Shown here piece by piece: positions 40,506 through 51,146 of a stretch of 64,000 bases of DNA. Origin of the DNA: Ascarosepion bandense. Lineage: Eukaryota; Mollusca; Cephalopoda; Sepiida; Sepiidae. The stretch covers positions 352,501-416,500 of the forward strand of contig JBBBDQ010001936.1 in assembly GCA_037127315.1 (NCBI GenBank), written 5' to 3'. Positions within the stretch are counted from its first letter, which is position 1. Every line of letters starts with the position of its first letter. Under the pieces are notes generated by a model. It saw nothing but the letters and a program-made list of their open reading frames with translations. It made no database searches and was not told the origin of the DNA. The position numbers and the translations under genes are program-made.

Positions 40506-40682
40506 AATGAGAGAGAGAGAGAAAGAATGAGAGAGAGTGAGAGAGAGAGAGTGAGAGAGTGAGAGAGAGAGAGTGAGAGAGAGAGTGAGAGAGAGTGAGA
40601 AAGAGAGTGAGAGAGTGAGAGTGAGAGTGAGAGAGAGTGAGAGAGAGAGTGAGAGAGAGTGAGAGTGAGAGACAGAGAGAAG
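40506..40682. repeat. (GAGA)n/(GTGAGA)n tract
   Basis: Purine-rich array of GAGAGA with regularly spaced GTGAGA units. Confidence 0.92.
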
Positions 40683-40879
40683 CATATAGAGAGTGGGTGG
40701 TAACAGATACGTAAATATACACGTTTAGATATATTAGTTCAGATAGTATCTGTATTACACCCGTAAATATTGTCTCTATATATTTCTCAATAAATTACTA
40801 ACTACGCAATTGATCTATTCGGGGAATTCTTGCTATTTCGATCAGTTCTGTCATAATTTATAGATGTGCCATTGTCAAA

Positions 40880-40964
40880 TATTATTTAAAATTTATACGA
40901 TAAATATGTTGTAATTTCACTACAAAAGTAGCTTTTTGTTTCGACACTTGTGTCTTATCAAATG

Positions 40965-41010
<46 letters not shown>

Positions 41011-41090
41011 TTTTAATGTACGCCACATTTATGAGCAAAAATGCTCAATGTCAGAGATGGAGATTATGAAAATACACAAAATGGGAAATG

Positions 41091-41100
<10 letters not shown>
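40880..41100. repeat. Left arm of a 3-kb inverted pair
   Basis: Matches in reverse complement 43662-43851. Order: 'aaatttatacgataaatatg', 'cactacaaaagtagct', 'tgtttcgacacttgtgtctt', (TA)n (40965-41009), 'gctcaatgtcagagatggag', 'acacaaaatgggaaatgaga' and then (GATA)n (41091-41129). Related to the foldback element at 247-603. Confidence 0.9.
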
Positions 41101-41129
<29 letters not shown>

Positions 41130-41189
41130 CGTATTATTAAATGTCTTTTTAGATCTATATTATTAAATTTATTTTCAAATTTTAAATCT

Positions 41190-41365
41190 ATATCGCCCGG
41201 TTCATACTTCACCCACGTCTATTGAACAGGTGAAGAGGCTCATCCCTTGTTTCCTGTTTAGGATGTGGTTTCCGGTTTTTCTCTTTTCCAATCTTTTCAC
41301 TCTTACGTAGCCCCCTGCGCATCAGTGGCGTTTTCGCCTTGCTTGGGGTGATATGATTTTTAAAA
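41190..41365 (+). mobile_element. LINE-tailed short element T, single head
   Basis: One head ('tatcgcccggttcatacttc', 'gaggctcatcccttgtttcc') joined to the LINE tail and A-run, then (ATCT)n. Confidence 0.8.
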
Positions 41366-41367
41366 AA

Positions 41368-41416
<49 letters not shown>

Positions 41417-41488
41417 AATCTCAATCTGTCTCTCTGTTAATATACATCTCGGTTTGCTTCTTTCCATCATTCTATATCATCCTGTTCA

Positions 41489-41537
<49 letters not shown>
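41366..41537. repeat. Two (ATCT)n microsatellites
   Basis: Runs at 41369-41416 and 41490-41537 separated by 73 bp of unassigned sequence. Confidence 0.93.
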
Positions 41538-41670
41538 GGGAACCTCGGTGTGATGTAATGGTTAGCAAGCTTGTCTTGTTAAGACCTATTACAACTGAGT
41601 AGTGGGTTCGATCCTCATAGGATACCGCATACTTTCGGCATTGTGCCGCATCTAAGCAGTGCTTAGAAAA
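41538..41670 (+). mobile_element. tRNA-like fragment, probable second SINE type
   Basis: 'tgtaatggttagcaagcttg' is A-box-like and 'gggttcgatcctcatagg' B-box-like, with spacing close to a tRNA gene, followed by 58 bp of unrelated sequence. Stems of a working tRNA are not convincing. It looks like the head of a different tRNA-derived SINE or a tRNA pseudogene. Confidence 0.5.
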
Positions 41671-41673
41671 TCA

Positions 41674-41918
41674 ACTCAGTCAGTTAAGTGCCATACGTGA
41701 TACACGCTTGGGCGATCATGTCTCGAAAAATACATGACTGACTGGGCAGAAGATTATCCCGAAGTAGGTTGCCATTGCTTTCTGTGGTAGACTGGTTGCC
41801 AGCCAAGGCTATAGAGCCCAATCTGTCCTGTTATTTAACCCATAACTAGAAGGAAGAGACGGATTAATACCTTTTCCAAGGGTATTTGCGCGTAAGCGAA
41901 TGCAATGAATTCAACTGG
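41674..41918 (-). mobile_element. SINE, 5' truncated
   Basis: Minus-strand tail through body to 'gaattcaactgga', then broken; the head with the pol III boxes is absent. Confidence 0.87.
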
Positions 41919-41983
41919 ATTCAACTATCTATCTCAAATTATTCATATTTATCTATTACAGTCTTTTGTTATGTATATGGACA

Positions 41984-42258
41984 TGCGTCGTAGAGCCGTC
42001 GATATCGACAGCCGAGTTCGAATTCAACCACTTCAACGCAAATATTCTTGGGAAAGGTATTAAACCATTCCTTCTCTCTGCAGCTATGAGTTGAATAGCA
42101 GGATAGATTCGGAACAACAGCCTTCGTTTTACAACAAGTCTGCCGCAGAAAATTATAACAACCTCCTACGGAAAATATTCTGCCCAGTCAGACATGTCTC
42201 TTTCAAGACATGATCGCCCAAGCCTGTATCATGTATGGCATTAGCTGACTGATTGAAT
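41984..42258 (+). mobile_element. Diverged SINE
   Basis: All blocks can be followed ('gagttcgaattc', 'ctgccgcagaaaa', hairpin 'gtctctttcaagac', tail), but with many changes and a shortened head, so older than most copies. Confidence 0.8.
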
Positions 42259-42276
42259 ATGTATCTATCTTTCTAA

Positions 42277-42300
42277 ACACACACACACACACACATACAC

Positions 42301-42374
<74 letters not shown>
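42277..42374. repeat. (CA)n(TA)n microsatellite
   Basis: CA run with two interruptions, then TA run. Confidence 0.93.
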
Positions 42375-42735
42375 GTTTGTGTAAACATTAATTTTGATGG
42401 ATACTCGTATAAGATACTCTGTTTTGTTTTTATAATTAAACAGTATATTTATATCTACTGGTCAGATTAATCGATAAATTTTGTTAGAAATATACGCGTT
42501 GTTAAGAAAATATGGATTTCCTAAAGAAAACCCTCAACTGATCTGACATGTAATAAACTGCTCGACCACGAAAGACTTACACTTAGACGAAGCTCGAAAT
42601 AAGGCCTTTAGACACATTTTCCGAAGTTTTTGTAATATTCATATCTACTCTGTTTTTCTATTCTATGAAATTAATCTATTTTACGAAATGAATTAACTTC
42701 AACATATTTTTAATTTATTTGTTTAAACATTATTT
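42375..42735. other. No gene seen
   Basis: AT-rich, no recognised repeat. Confidence 0.5.
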
Positions 42736-43035
42736 TTTAATCGTGGAGAGATTGAAAACGGAAAGAAAACTAATACTTAACGTCAGAAAAAGACAGCAAA
42801 AGCTCATGGAACATTTAATGAGGAAAGAGTGCTTGGGGAATCTGATACGCACAGGTTAGAAAGAGGGAAAGAGACACAGGGGAAAGCAACGTGTAACACA
42901 CTTGATGAACTGAGTAAATGGATAGCAAATAGTTTTGGGAGGCGTAACAAGCAAAAGCGTGTTAAGAGTTACTAGGGTTAGAGAGATGTGGAAGGGCATG
43001 ATCATCTACGTCCTGATGGGACACGGCACATCAAA
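42736..43035 (+). pseudogene. RTE-like LINE ORF2 C-terminus (short)
   Basis: In pieces: 'RLKTERKLILNVRKRQQKLMEHLMRKECLGNLIRTG', 'VRDVEGHDHLRPDG'-type end with 'gtcctgatgggacacggcac'. Many stops. Confidence 0.78.
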
Positions 43036-43155
43036 GAAGGTTTCAGCCTATTCTTATATACATATTCATCTATATATTCAGCGCTAACATAGTGTGTTGA
43101 CATCTAGATATAGTTTTAATTTCTATCTCAGTATATTCATATCTCAGACTATCCA

Positions 43156-43156
<1 letters not shown>

Positions 43157-43209
<53 letters not shown>
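43157..43209. repeat. (ATCT)n microsatellite
   Basis: Run directly before a putative solo LTR; continues after it at 43657, so the LTR appears inserted in the repeat. Confidence 0.9.
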
Positions 43210-43210
<1 letters not shown>

Positions 43211-43656
43211 GTTATATAGCGACAAATAACAAACAAGCATGTATATAAAAATATATCAAGTGATATTTTTATTAATGAACGATGGACCGTGTAGCCTAGT
43301 GAACAGAGAGTGAGAGCGCGCTTCTAATGGGTTGACGGGGTGACGGGGGAGTGTCGTCGTATCTGTTGCTCCTCTGTCTGCCTCTGTCTAGACTCGTCTC
43401 TCTGACTGGCGAATCCGTGTTTTCGCAGTCTTTATATATCTTCCAAAACCGGGACTTGTTTCTTCCGGCTTTGCCTTGATCACGCGACGCCCACGCGACG
43501 CCTACGTAATTCTCAGAGACACCTGTTCTGTCTGCCTCTTGTAGCCATTTCCGCTACTGCCGGAAATAAGGCCAAACAACCATCCGTTCCTTTCAACGGC
43601 CGGAAAACGCCCCCGCTTCCTCACTTCCTCGGGTGGGCCTAGATTGTTATATTACA
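43210..43656. mobile_element. Candidate solo LTR, GC-rich
   Basis: 447 bp starting TGTTATATAG and ending TTATATTACA, inside an (ATCT)n run, with TCTA on both sides. Much higher GC and CpG content than its surroundings ('cacgcgacgcccacgcgacg'). A TATA-like 'ctttatatatc' lies at 43430. The target duplication is not decisive because the target is itself a repeat. No coding sequence. Confidence 0.5.
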
Positions 43657-43661
43657 TCTAT

Positions 43662-43717
43662 CTATCTATCTCATTCCCCATTTTGTGTATTTTCATAATC
43701 TCCATCTCTGATATTGA

Positions 43718-43763
<46 letters not shown>

Positions 43764-43851
43764 CACTTGATAAGACACAAGTGTCGAAACAAAAAGCTAC
43801 TTTTGTAATGATATTACAACATATTTATCGTATAAATTTTAAATAAATATT
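43662..43851. repeat. Right arm of a 3-kb inverted pair
   Basis: Reverse complement of 40880-41100, including microsatellite, 'gctcaat' motif complement, (TA)n (43721-43762) and outer end. By eye over 90% identical outside the simple repeats. Confidence 0.9.
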
Positions 43852-43935
43852 ATTCTATCTACTTCGTATAGAGCATTTTTTTTTAAATTAGTGATTCTTG
43901 GATATGGAATTTTATGCCATCCATACCTACCTATA

Positions 43936-43988
<53 letters not shown>

Positions 43989-44280
43989 TAGAGATTTGTA
44001 GGTCCCTAAGACAGTGATGATAATCCAAAAGATATTATCCATATAATATAAAGTTACAAGTGAGTTTGGTTTATACGGGTGGATATTTTGTGGATTTTCC
44101 CTTTAATTTTTGCTGTGTTTTTGGTAAATACATTGCGGAGAGCGCTCTCCACAAGATAACAAAGAAAAATTGTTGCTGCGGCTGGGTGTCCACATTAATA
44201 TCCAATTTGATATTTTCATACGCTTTCCTGATATTGATCTCTTTAGTTTATAATATATATGACAATTTAAATGTATATTT

Positions 44281-44327
<47 letters not shown>

Positions 44328-44466
44328 AGTAATATTCTTATTCTTCGGGTTATAATAAAACTATGTTTTGCTACACAAGATATGGCGTGTTTTTGTGCAT
44401 TACATTAAGCACCTCATCAAGTGATATCTGGGTGTATGATTTAGGACACGATATACATATTAAAAC
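43852..44466. other. Microsatellites and unassigned sequence
   Basis: (TA)n(GA)n at 43940-43988, (TA)n at 44286-44323. The 89-codon frame at 44060 ends in the TA repeat and has no recognised domain. Confidence 0.5.
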
Positions 44467-45892
44467 ATGAAGCTTCTTCTTCTTCTTCTTCTTGTGCCGT
44501 GTTCCTTCAGGACGTAGGCGATTATGGATTCCACTTGGCTCTGTCTCTTGTCACTCTCAATATTTTTTCTATTGGAATCTCTTTTAAGCCCAGATCCACC
44601 ATCCATTTTCTCAAACCTAACGTCTTGCTCTGATTTCCCCTGTCTCTCCTTCCTTTTATTCGACCTGTGAGTATTAAATTCTCCTGGCCCTGCTTCCTCA
44701 TTACCTGTCCCAGGAACCTCATCTTTCTCTTCCTCATATTAAGTATGAGGTTTCTTTCGTTTGCATCCTTTCCAACACCTCATCGTTGCACACATGCTCC
44801 GTCCATGGTATCGTCAGCATCTTTCTGTAAAACTACATTTCTGCTGCCTCAAGCCTCTCCTTCATCCTTGATTCACTTTCATACAGAAGGACAGATATCA
44901 CATTGCAATCCAGCACTCTTTTTTCTTTCTAATGAAATTTTCCTGTCTTTCAGTACTTTGGTTAGCTTCTGAAATGCGTCTTTAGCCATGCCAATGCTTC
45001 TTTGGATCTCCATGTCGCACTTTCCATCCTCTGTCCAAACACTTCTCAGGTATTTGAAATTTTTACTTGTTTTATTTTAGTTTCTCCGATTTGTAGTTGG
45101 CATGTTTTGCTAATGACCATACATTCAGTTTTCTTGAGGTTTATGCTCAGTCCTTTCTTCTCACTTTCTTTTGCTAACTTCTGTAGAAGATTCTGCATTT
45201 TCTTTTCCGTGTCTGCTCTCAGCACCGTATCATCCGCGTATCTGATATTGTTGAGATTATGGCTGCCAATGAGGAACCCCGACAAGGCTTTTATTTCTCT
45301 CATAATGGCCTCACTGTACAGGTTGAAAACATCCGGCGAGAAAACACATCCTTGTCTTACACTCCTTTCTATTTTTGCATACCTGCTGAGTTCACTTCTT
45401 TTCCGTACACAAGCGGTTTGCTGCAAATAAAGATTCTTGATTATTCTAACGTCTTTTCCAAAAATGTCGAGGTTGTCGAACATCTCTATCAAGTGCTTGT
45501 GTTGTACTTTGTCGGATGCCTTTGCGTAGTCTATAAAGCACAGATAAAGGTCCTTCTGCATTTGTATTGCTCGTTCAGATAGCGTTCTGAGTATGAATAT
45601 TGCATTCCTCTTTCTGGTATCTTTAACAAAGCTGCACTATTCTTGTCCTATCTCTGGGTCGATCTGTTCATCAGAATCCGGATGATGAGTTTTGTTATGT
45701 GGCTCATTAAACTGATTGTTCGGTGGAGTTCATATTCCTTTGCGTCTGGCTTCTTAGGCAGTGTTGTAAAAATTTATTTGCTAAAATCCTTCGTTATATT
45801 GCTCCTGTTGTAGTTTTCGTTTATTATTTCTGTTCGTCTGTCTATCACTATTACAATCCCGTCTGGTCCTGCTGCTTCGTTTCTCTTTGTTG
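44467..45892 (-). mobile_element. RTE-like LINE, RT through 3' end
   Basis: Minus strand, from the RT start at the right to an (AAG)n tail at 44467-44485. Order: 'EAAGPDGIVIVI' near 45870, 'KKPDAKEYELHRTISLMSHITKLI', the RT core, 'KDAFQKLTKVLKDRKISL', 'FYRKMLTIPWTEHVCNDEVLE' and 'RMKMRFLGQVMRKQGQENLILTG'. The 5' side is cut at 45892 by the Gypsy-type element; the same LINE appears to continue beyond it at 51147. Several frameshifts. Confidence 0.88.
45046..45561 (-). pseudogene. Reverse transcriptase domain of RTE-like LINE
   Basis: 171 open codons of the RT palm. Residues 9-16 'CFIDYAKA' (first catalytic Asp), 68-79 'VRQGCVFSPDVF', and YADD at 45229-45240, followed by 'KKGLSINLKKTECM'. It lacks the fingers, which lie upstream in another frame, and the thumb. 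All three catalytic Asp are present, so loss of function comes from the frameshifts, not from the active site. Confidence 0.9.
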
Positions 45893-46105
45893 TGTCGTGG
45901 CTCGTACCATGTGATATCCGGTTGCCCGGATGTATAAAAGACAATGTGCACTTAGCACGGGAGGTTATCATTATCACGGCCTTCGGGAAGTAACACCTAC
46001 TACTGCGAGAGGCTGTAAATATTGTATATACATGTTGGTTGTACCACTCTGTTAATAAAGTAGTTTATCAACATTTCTCTGTGTATCTCTTCATCCCACG
46101 ATACA
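45893..46105 (+). repeat. 5' LTR
   Basis: Starts TGTCGTGGCTCGTACC and ends GATACA. It contains TATA (45931-45940) and AATAAA (46054-46059), which define U3, R and U5 order. The likely primer-binding site starts just after it ('tggcgacaaagg'). Confidence 0.88.
45931..45940 (+). promoter_or_regulatory. TATA box in 5' LTR
   Basis: TGTATAAAAG, about 30 bp before the expected start of R. The 3' LTR has the identical element at 50966-50976. Confidence 0.75.
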
Positions 46106-46189
46106 ATAGTTGGCGACAAAGGATTCGAATTCATAACGATCTCCCAACAAAGCGTCAATCAAGGGTTAAAAAAGAAAAAAATATAGAAA

Positions 46190-46279
46190 ATGGAGGATTT
46201 CAAAAGTTGCATATTGGAATTCTTTAAACAACAAGAAATACAACAGATAAAGCTGAAAAAACAACGGCTAAAGAATTGA
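46190..46279 (+). pseudogene. Start of Gag, broken
   Basis: 'MEDFKSCILEFFKQQEIQQI' and a lysine-rich continuation ending in a stop. The position, 85 bp after the LTR, suits a Gag start. The coiled, charged composition suits the N-terminus of Gag. The rest is interrupted by stops and a LINE tail. Confidence 0.5.
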
Positions 46280-46469
46280 AAAAGTCTCCAAGAGAGCATT
46301 GAACGACAAGAGAAAAGATTTGTGAAACTGCTGGAATTCTTTACAAAGAAAGTAAATGATTCAGCAAACTCTAATACATTCTTGCAAGAGGCGGTAATTA
46401 ATTCAATCGGTATATTATTTACAAACCTGAAGAAGAAGTGACATTCGAGGGATACTTTCGAAGATAATA

Positions 46470-47040
46470 GGAATTTTTTTTTATAATCGTGTCTTCTCAA
46501 GCAAGGCATTTTACTGCCACTGTTGTGCAAGGGGTTAGGAAGAATGTTATGAGGAGTGAGAGGTTGCAGGGGATGTCAGGAAGAGAGTAGGAGAGGGAAG
46601 AGAGTACTGATGACAGTGGGGTGGACGAGGAGGAATGTTATGAAGAGTGAGAGGGTGCAGGGAGTGTCAGGAAGAGTGTAGGAGAGGGAAGAGAGTACTG
46701 ATGACAGTGGGGTGGACGAGGAGGAATGTTATGAAGAGTGAGAGGTTGCAGGGGCTGTCAGGAAGAGAGTAGGAGAGGGAAGAGATTACTGATGACAGTG
46801 GGGTGGACGAGGAGTAATGTTATGAAGAGCGATAGGTTTGCAGGTGGTGTCAGGAAGAGTGTAGGAGAGGGAAGAGAGTACTGATGAGAGTGGGATGGAT
46901 GTAGAAAAGCATGAGGGAGAGGATGTAAGTTAGTGAGAGAGGAGATGACTATTGACTTTACATTTAAATTCTTGGAGATTGTAACTCTCGGGAAAGCAAG
47001 TATACAAAAGAGAATTCCACAGGCGGGAAGTGCAAAATGT
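46470..47040 (-). mobile_element. CR1/Jockey-like LINE tail nested in Gypsy element
   Basis: Minus strand: the ORF2 end ('FPESYNLQEFKCKVNSH' in pieces) and an expanded 3' UTR, down to the T-run at 46472-46482. The UTR holds four 91-bp tandem units. Inserted in the Gag region. Confidence 0.87.
46543..46906 (-). repeat. Four 91-bp tandem units in a LINE 3' UTR
   Basis: 'aatgttatgaagagtgagag' starts at 46543, 46634, 46725 and 46816, exactly 91 bp apart. Units are nearly identical. Other LINE copies in the window have a single unit. Confidence 0.92.
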
Positions 47041-47624
47041 TCGAAAAATACTGTGAAAAGTAGTCCGACGAGAAAAATATAAGACTTTCATTAGAAAAAT
47101 TTAGGGCGACTGAACACTTTATTCTGCCGAGGCACCCTGGTGAAATGACGTTCCGATAAACTATTCAAATATTAACGAAAATATTTGGAGAACCAAGTTC
47201 ATTGTTTAATACTCGTTGTTAATGTCCAAATATTACAACAAAGATTTTGAGCACTACACAACTTTCGCTAGTACGGTGAATAGATATTGTGAAAAAGTTT
47301 CGTTTAAATGAAATAACGCCCGACATGTTTAAATATTTAATTTTCATTCAGGGGTTAAAGTCACCATCTGAAAGAAAAGCGTACCAGATTATTAAACAAA
47401 TTGGAATTTGACCAAAGAAATTACTTTGCAAATTTTACCGGGATAATGAATTAATAATTTAAGAGCGCACAACGCAAAAATTGAAGAACGGGATTTAGCA
47501 AATATTCAGGCGATAAAAACAAAGCACAATGTAAGAAAAATAAAAACTTATTTTAAAATTATTCCTTATTACGGGTGTGGAGAATTGCGTTTATGTAAAG
47601 ATTGTCCATTTAAACACGAAAAAA

Positions 47625-47666
47625 TGCCATGTTTGTGGGTTCAAAGGACATAAATTTTCACACTGT
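47625..47666 (+). other. Gag zinc knuckle (CCHC)
   Basis: The 14-residue frame CHVCGFKGHKFSHC fits CX2CX4HX4C exactly. This motif in nucleocapsid binds the element's RNA. A second Cys-rich stretch ('GCGELRLCKDCPFKH') lies just upstream. Confidence 0.85.
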
Positions 47667-47807
47667 AGACGCAAAATAAAAATAAGACTTTGACGAAAAA
47701 AATAAAATTAAAATTAAAAACTTTGTACAGTACACTACTGAAGAGGCAACAACCAAGATATTACAAAGGAAATATATCAATATCTGAATCAATAATTAAA
47801 AATACAA

Positions 47808-47850
47808 TTTCAGATAGATATAGGGTCTGATTTAACCATCATTAATGCTT
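47808..47850 (+). pseudogene. Protease active-site region, altered
   Basis: 'QIDIGSDLTIINA' corresponds to the D-T/S-G site of retroelement aspartic proteases, but the middle residue is Ile, and a stop follows. Inactive as read. Confidence 0.65.
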
Positions 47851-48149
47851 AAACTTGGGAAAAAAAAAACGAAATGCCCAACCCTGTTTAACTCAAAAAA
47901 TATAGCAAAAGGTGTTATTAGAGAAAGGTTAAAATTTATGGACGAAACCTTTATAAATGTTTGCTTCAATGGAAAAGAAGAAAAATTAAAAGCAATCGTC
48001 ATGCGTAATTCTCAAAATTTATTTGGAACGGATTGAATGGAAGAATTCGATCTATTTAACATCCCAATAAATAATTTCTGCAATAAAATAGATGGTACTA
48101 CGTCAAATTCAGATAAACTAAAAAAATGAACTAAAAGAAAAAATTCCGA

Positions 48150-48720
48150 AAATATTTTCAGAGGGACATGGATTTTGTTCCAAAGCTGCGGAATTGTATT
48201 GCCAGTCTTCCGACCTAAAAGACCAGTACCCTATGCGTCGGTAGAACTTATTGACAAAGAAATAGAGCGACCGGAAAACTGGGTGTAATAAAAACACAGG
48301 CTACAGCCATGAGCAGCTCCAACAGTATATATGTCAAAAAAAAAAAAAAATTAGAATCTGTGTTGATTATTCGACCGGTCGTAATAATTATTTAAAAGAA
48401 ATCAATCACCCCTCCCAACAGCGGAGGAAATTTTTGCAAATCTAAACGGTGTACGAATAAGTTAGATTTATCAGAGGCGCATCTGAAAAACCTAGTGGAA
48501 GAAAACTGTGCAGAATTATTAACCATTAATAAGCACAGAGGATTATTTAAAATCAAGAAGCTACAATATGGAATAATAGTAGCCCCCACCATCTTCCAGC
48601 AAATAATGGTTACAATGTTAGTGAATCTGGATTTTGCAACATCATACTTGGATGACATTTTAATCAAAAAGCAAAAATCAAGAAGAGCATATGTAAGGGA
48701 AGTGTTAAATACATAAGAGA
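48150..48720 (+). pseudogene. Gypsy-type reverse transcriptase, broken
   Basis: Pieces in several frames. 48495-48716 is open: 'KIKKLQYGIIVAPTIFQQIM' then YLDD at residues 51-54 (48645-48656), the catalytic Asp pair. Upstream, 'NKLDLSEAHL' holds the first Asp region in another frame. A poly-A run near 48337 adds a frameshift. Confidence 0.85.
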
Positions 48721-48920
48721 ATTTAGTTTTAAATTGAGTAAGGAAAAATGTGATTTTTTTTTATGCCGAAAATCAAATATTTTGGACAAGTAATTGATGA
48801 AAACGGCAGAACACATGATCCTAATCGGGCGGACGCGATAAAATACAGGCTCACACCGACTAACGTAGCATCATTACAATCATTTTTGGGTTTAGCTACT
48901 ACAATAGCTATATACCAAAT

Positions 48921-49515
48921 ATGCATATATTAACATCCTCGTTGAATCAGTTGCTTAAAAAAGACGTAAAGTGGAATTGGACGGACGAATGTCAAAAAGC
49001 ATTCATAAAATTAAAATCTGCGTTACCGTCAAACCTTTCTTTGACGCATTACATCCGAAATAAGCAAATGTATGTTGCAAGTGACGCAAATAATTTTGGC
49101 TTGGAAAATTTAGTTATAATATTTGCGATAAAAAATTTCATAAATACTTGCACGGGAGTGAATTCATATTAAAAACGGATCATCGTGCATTATCAGCAAT
49201 ATTTTGTTCGAAAAAGGAATACCAACGCATAGTGCAAAGCGCTTACAAAGATGGGCGATGCTGCTGCTAAATTATTCATTCAAAGCGGAATTCTTACAGT
49301 TAAAAGAAATCGCCCATGGGGATGGATTATACAGATTAAGTCTAAAAACTAATGAACCGCTAGAGGAGACGGTCATTGCTTCCTTAAGATCAGAGATGGA
49401 CGTACAATACGTTTTATACAAAACAGTAAAAGAACGTCCAGTTATTCTAGAGGAGATAAAATTGAAAGCAAAATTTAATAAGTTTATCAATCCTACAAAA
49501 AAAAAAAAGAATTAA
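48921..49515 (+). pseudogene. RNase H and connection region, broken
   Basis: 'WNWTDECQKAFIKLKSAL' (tether), 'MYVASDANNFGLENL' (first RNase H Asp), 'KTDHRAL' equivalent in another frame, and 'TPTHSAKRLQRWAMLLLNYSFKAEF' equivalents at 49204-49300. At least two frame changes. Confidence 0.82.
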
Positions 49516-49529
49516 TGAATCAGAAAAAT

Positions 49530-50650
49530 AGAGCAAAAAATATACTTTCCGTGTTGCAATGGCATATTGATTTACAGAGACCGGGTGGTCGTACCCGCAG
49601 TGTTAACAAAGAAGATTTTAAGAGATTTTCATACCGGACTTTTCATATGTGCAGAATGAAGGCACTTATGTGGATTTACATATACTGACCGGCTATGGAT
49701 AAAGATATAGAAAATATCGTAAATACGTACGAAAGTTGCGCGTCTGTAGCAAAAGCACCTTCCATAAAATCCAGTCCATGGTCTAAGACAGACAAACCGT
49801 GCTCTCGTCTACCTATTGACTATCTTCTTCTTCTATGTGCACTGTCCTTTCAGGATATAGGCGATCATGGCTTTCCACGTTTACCTATCCCTGGTGGCTC
49901 TGAGCACGCCTTCTCCTGTTACACCATGCAATCCTCGTTCCATCATCCACCTGATTAGGTCCTTCAGATATATTATCCGCTGCCTTCCTCTGTCTCTCTT
50001 TCCTTCTATCTGGCCTGTTAGTTTCAGGTTTTCCAAGACCTTCTTTCTCATTGCATCTCCCAGAACTTCAGCTGTCTCTTCCTGATGCTCAGTATTAATT
50101 TCCTTTTTGTTTCTATCTTTTCTAAGACCTCATAACATACTTTTTAGTCATAGTAGACAGCTTTACTAAATGGCCAGAAGTTGTTAAATGCAAAGTGCCG
50201 ACAAGTGAAAACACAATAAACATCTTACAGGAACTGTTTGCAAGATTCGGTGAACCGGAAATGATTGTGTCGGACAACGGCACGCGATCTTCGTCAAAAG
50301 AATTCGAAAATTTTTGTAAACTATTCTCTATAAGTCACCTAAAATCTGCGCCTTATCATCCAAGATCAAATGGATGAGTGAAATGATTTGTCGACGTGTT
50401 CAAACGAGCGATCAAAAAGACAAATAGTGTAGAAGTGGGAAATGAAGGATTACAAAAATTCTTATCTATTTATCGAACATATAACCTGCAGAACTAATGT
50501 TCGCTAGAAAGAGTCGCTCAGTGTTTGATAAATTGATTCCGTCAAAAAAGGAAACCAAGGAAAAAATAATACGTTGAATAAAATTTATAGTCCAGATGAG
50601 AAAACTTATTTCTTAAATTATTGTTTAGGAAAAGCAACCTGGATAGAGAG
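49530..50650 (+). pseudogene. Integrase, interrupted by an RTE-like LINE tail
   Basis: The N-terminal part (49620-49800) includes 'DKDIENIVNTYESCAS'-type sequence. After the LINE tail, 'VDSFTKWPEVVKCKVPTSEN' and 'IVSDNGTRSSSKEFENFC' (second catalytic Asp), then 'SAPYHPRSNG' followed by a stop where the catalytic Glu is expected. Joins strands of retroelement cDNA and host DNA in intact relatives. Confidence 0.85.
49815..50145 (-). mobile_element. RTE-like LINE 3' tail nested in integrase
   Basis: Minus strand: 'METKKKLILSIRKRQLKF' equivalents and 'MIAYILKGQ', ending in (AAG)n at 49816-49824. It separates 'RLPIDY' from the 'LVIVDSFTKWPE' part of the integrase. Confidence 0.85.
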
Positions 50651-50930
50651 CATTATCTAGAAAAGAGTTGGTAATATGATGTACATAATAAAACATTCAA
50701 AATGGAAGGTGGGAAGAGATATTAACCAAATAAAAATAGATATACACCAGACGCAAATGAACGACGAGAAAAACTCATGTCCGTCATTTATGACATGTTT
50801 GAGGTACCCAGGGCCACACCAATGCAACAAAAACGTACGAGCAAACGAAAACATACCCCGACGTGAACTATAGAGATAAATCACAAATAACAAAAATATA
50901 ATATCAGACGGGCATAAAAATGGGGACATA

Positions 50931-51146
50931 TATCATGGCTCGTACCATGTGATATCCGGTCGCCCGGATGTATAAAAGACAATTTGCGCTTGGCACGTGG
51001 GCTTTTTGTCCTTATCACGGATTTCGGAATATAACAGCTACTACTGCGAGAGACTGTAAATATTGTTTATACATCTTGATTGTACCACTCTGTTAATAAA
51101 GTAGAGTATCTAGTTTTCTCTGTGTATTTCTTGATTCCACGAAACA
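50931..51146 (+). repeat. 3' LTR
   Basis: Starts TATCATGGCTCG (first TG changed to TA) and ends GAAACA. It is preceded by a purine run 'aaaaatgggga' that serves as polypurine tract. TATA and AATAAA are preserved. Confidence 0.87.

Larger units (their letters stand above)
45893..51146 (+). mobile_element. Ty3/Gypsy-type LTR retrotransposon, degraded
   Basis: About 5.25 kb with two LTRs of 213 and 216 bp that differ at very roughly 15% of positions by eye, so an old insertion. Between them in order: Gag with a zinc knuckle, protease motif, RT with YLDD, RNase H and integrase. The order RT-RNase H-integrase is that of Ty3/Gypsy. Two minus-strand LINE tails are nested inside (46470-47040 and 49815-50145). 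No clear 5-bp host duplication is seen. It interrupts the RTE-like LINE, whose coding continues on both sides ('AKI*T' and 'EAAGPDG'). Confidence 0.9.

Noticed and set aside
40437..40722. Ser/Leu/His-rich frames on the minus strand
   Set aside because: Translation of the GAGA/GTGAGA tract; composition artefact.
45893..51146. Intact, active retrovirus-like element
   Set aside because: Stops and frameshifts in all regions, altered protease site, a stop where the integrase Glu should be, LTRs strongly diverged and two nested insertions.
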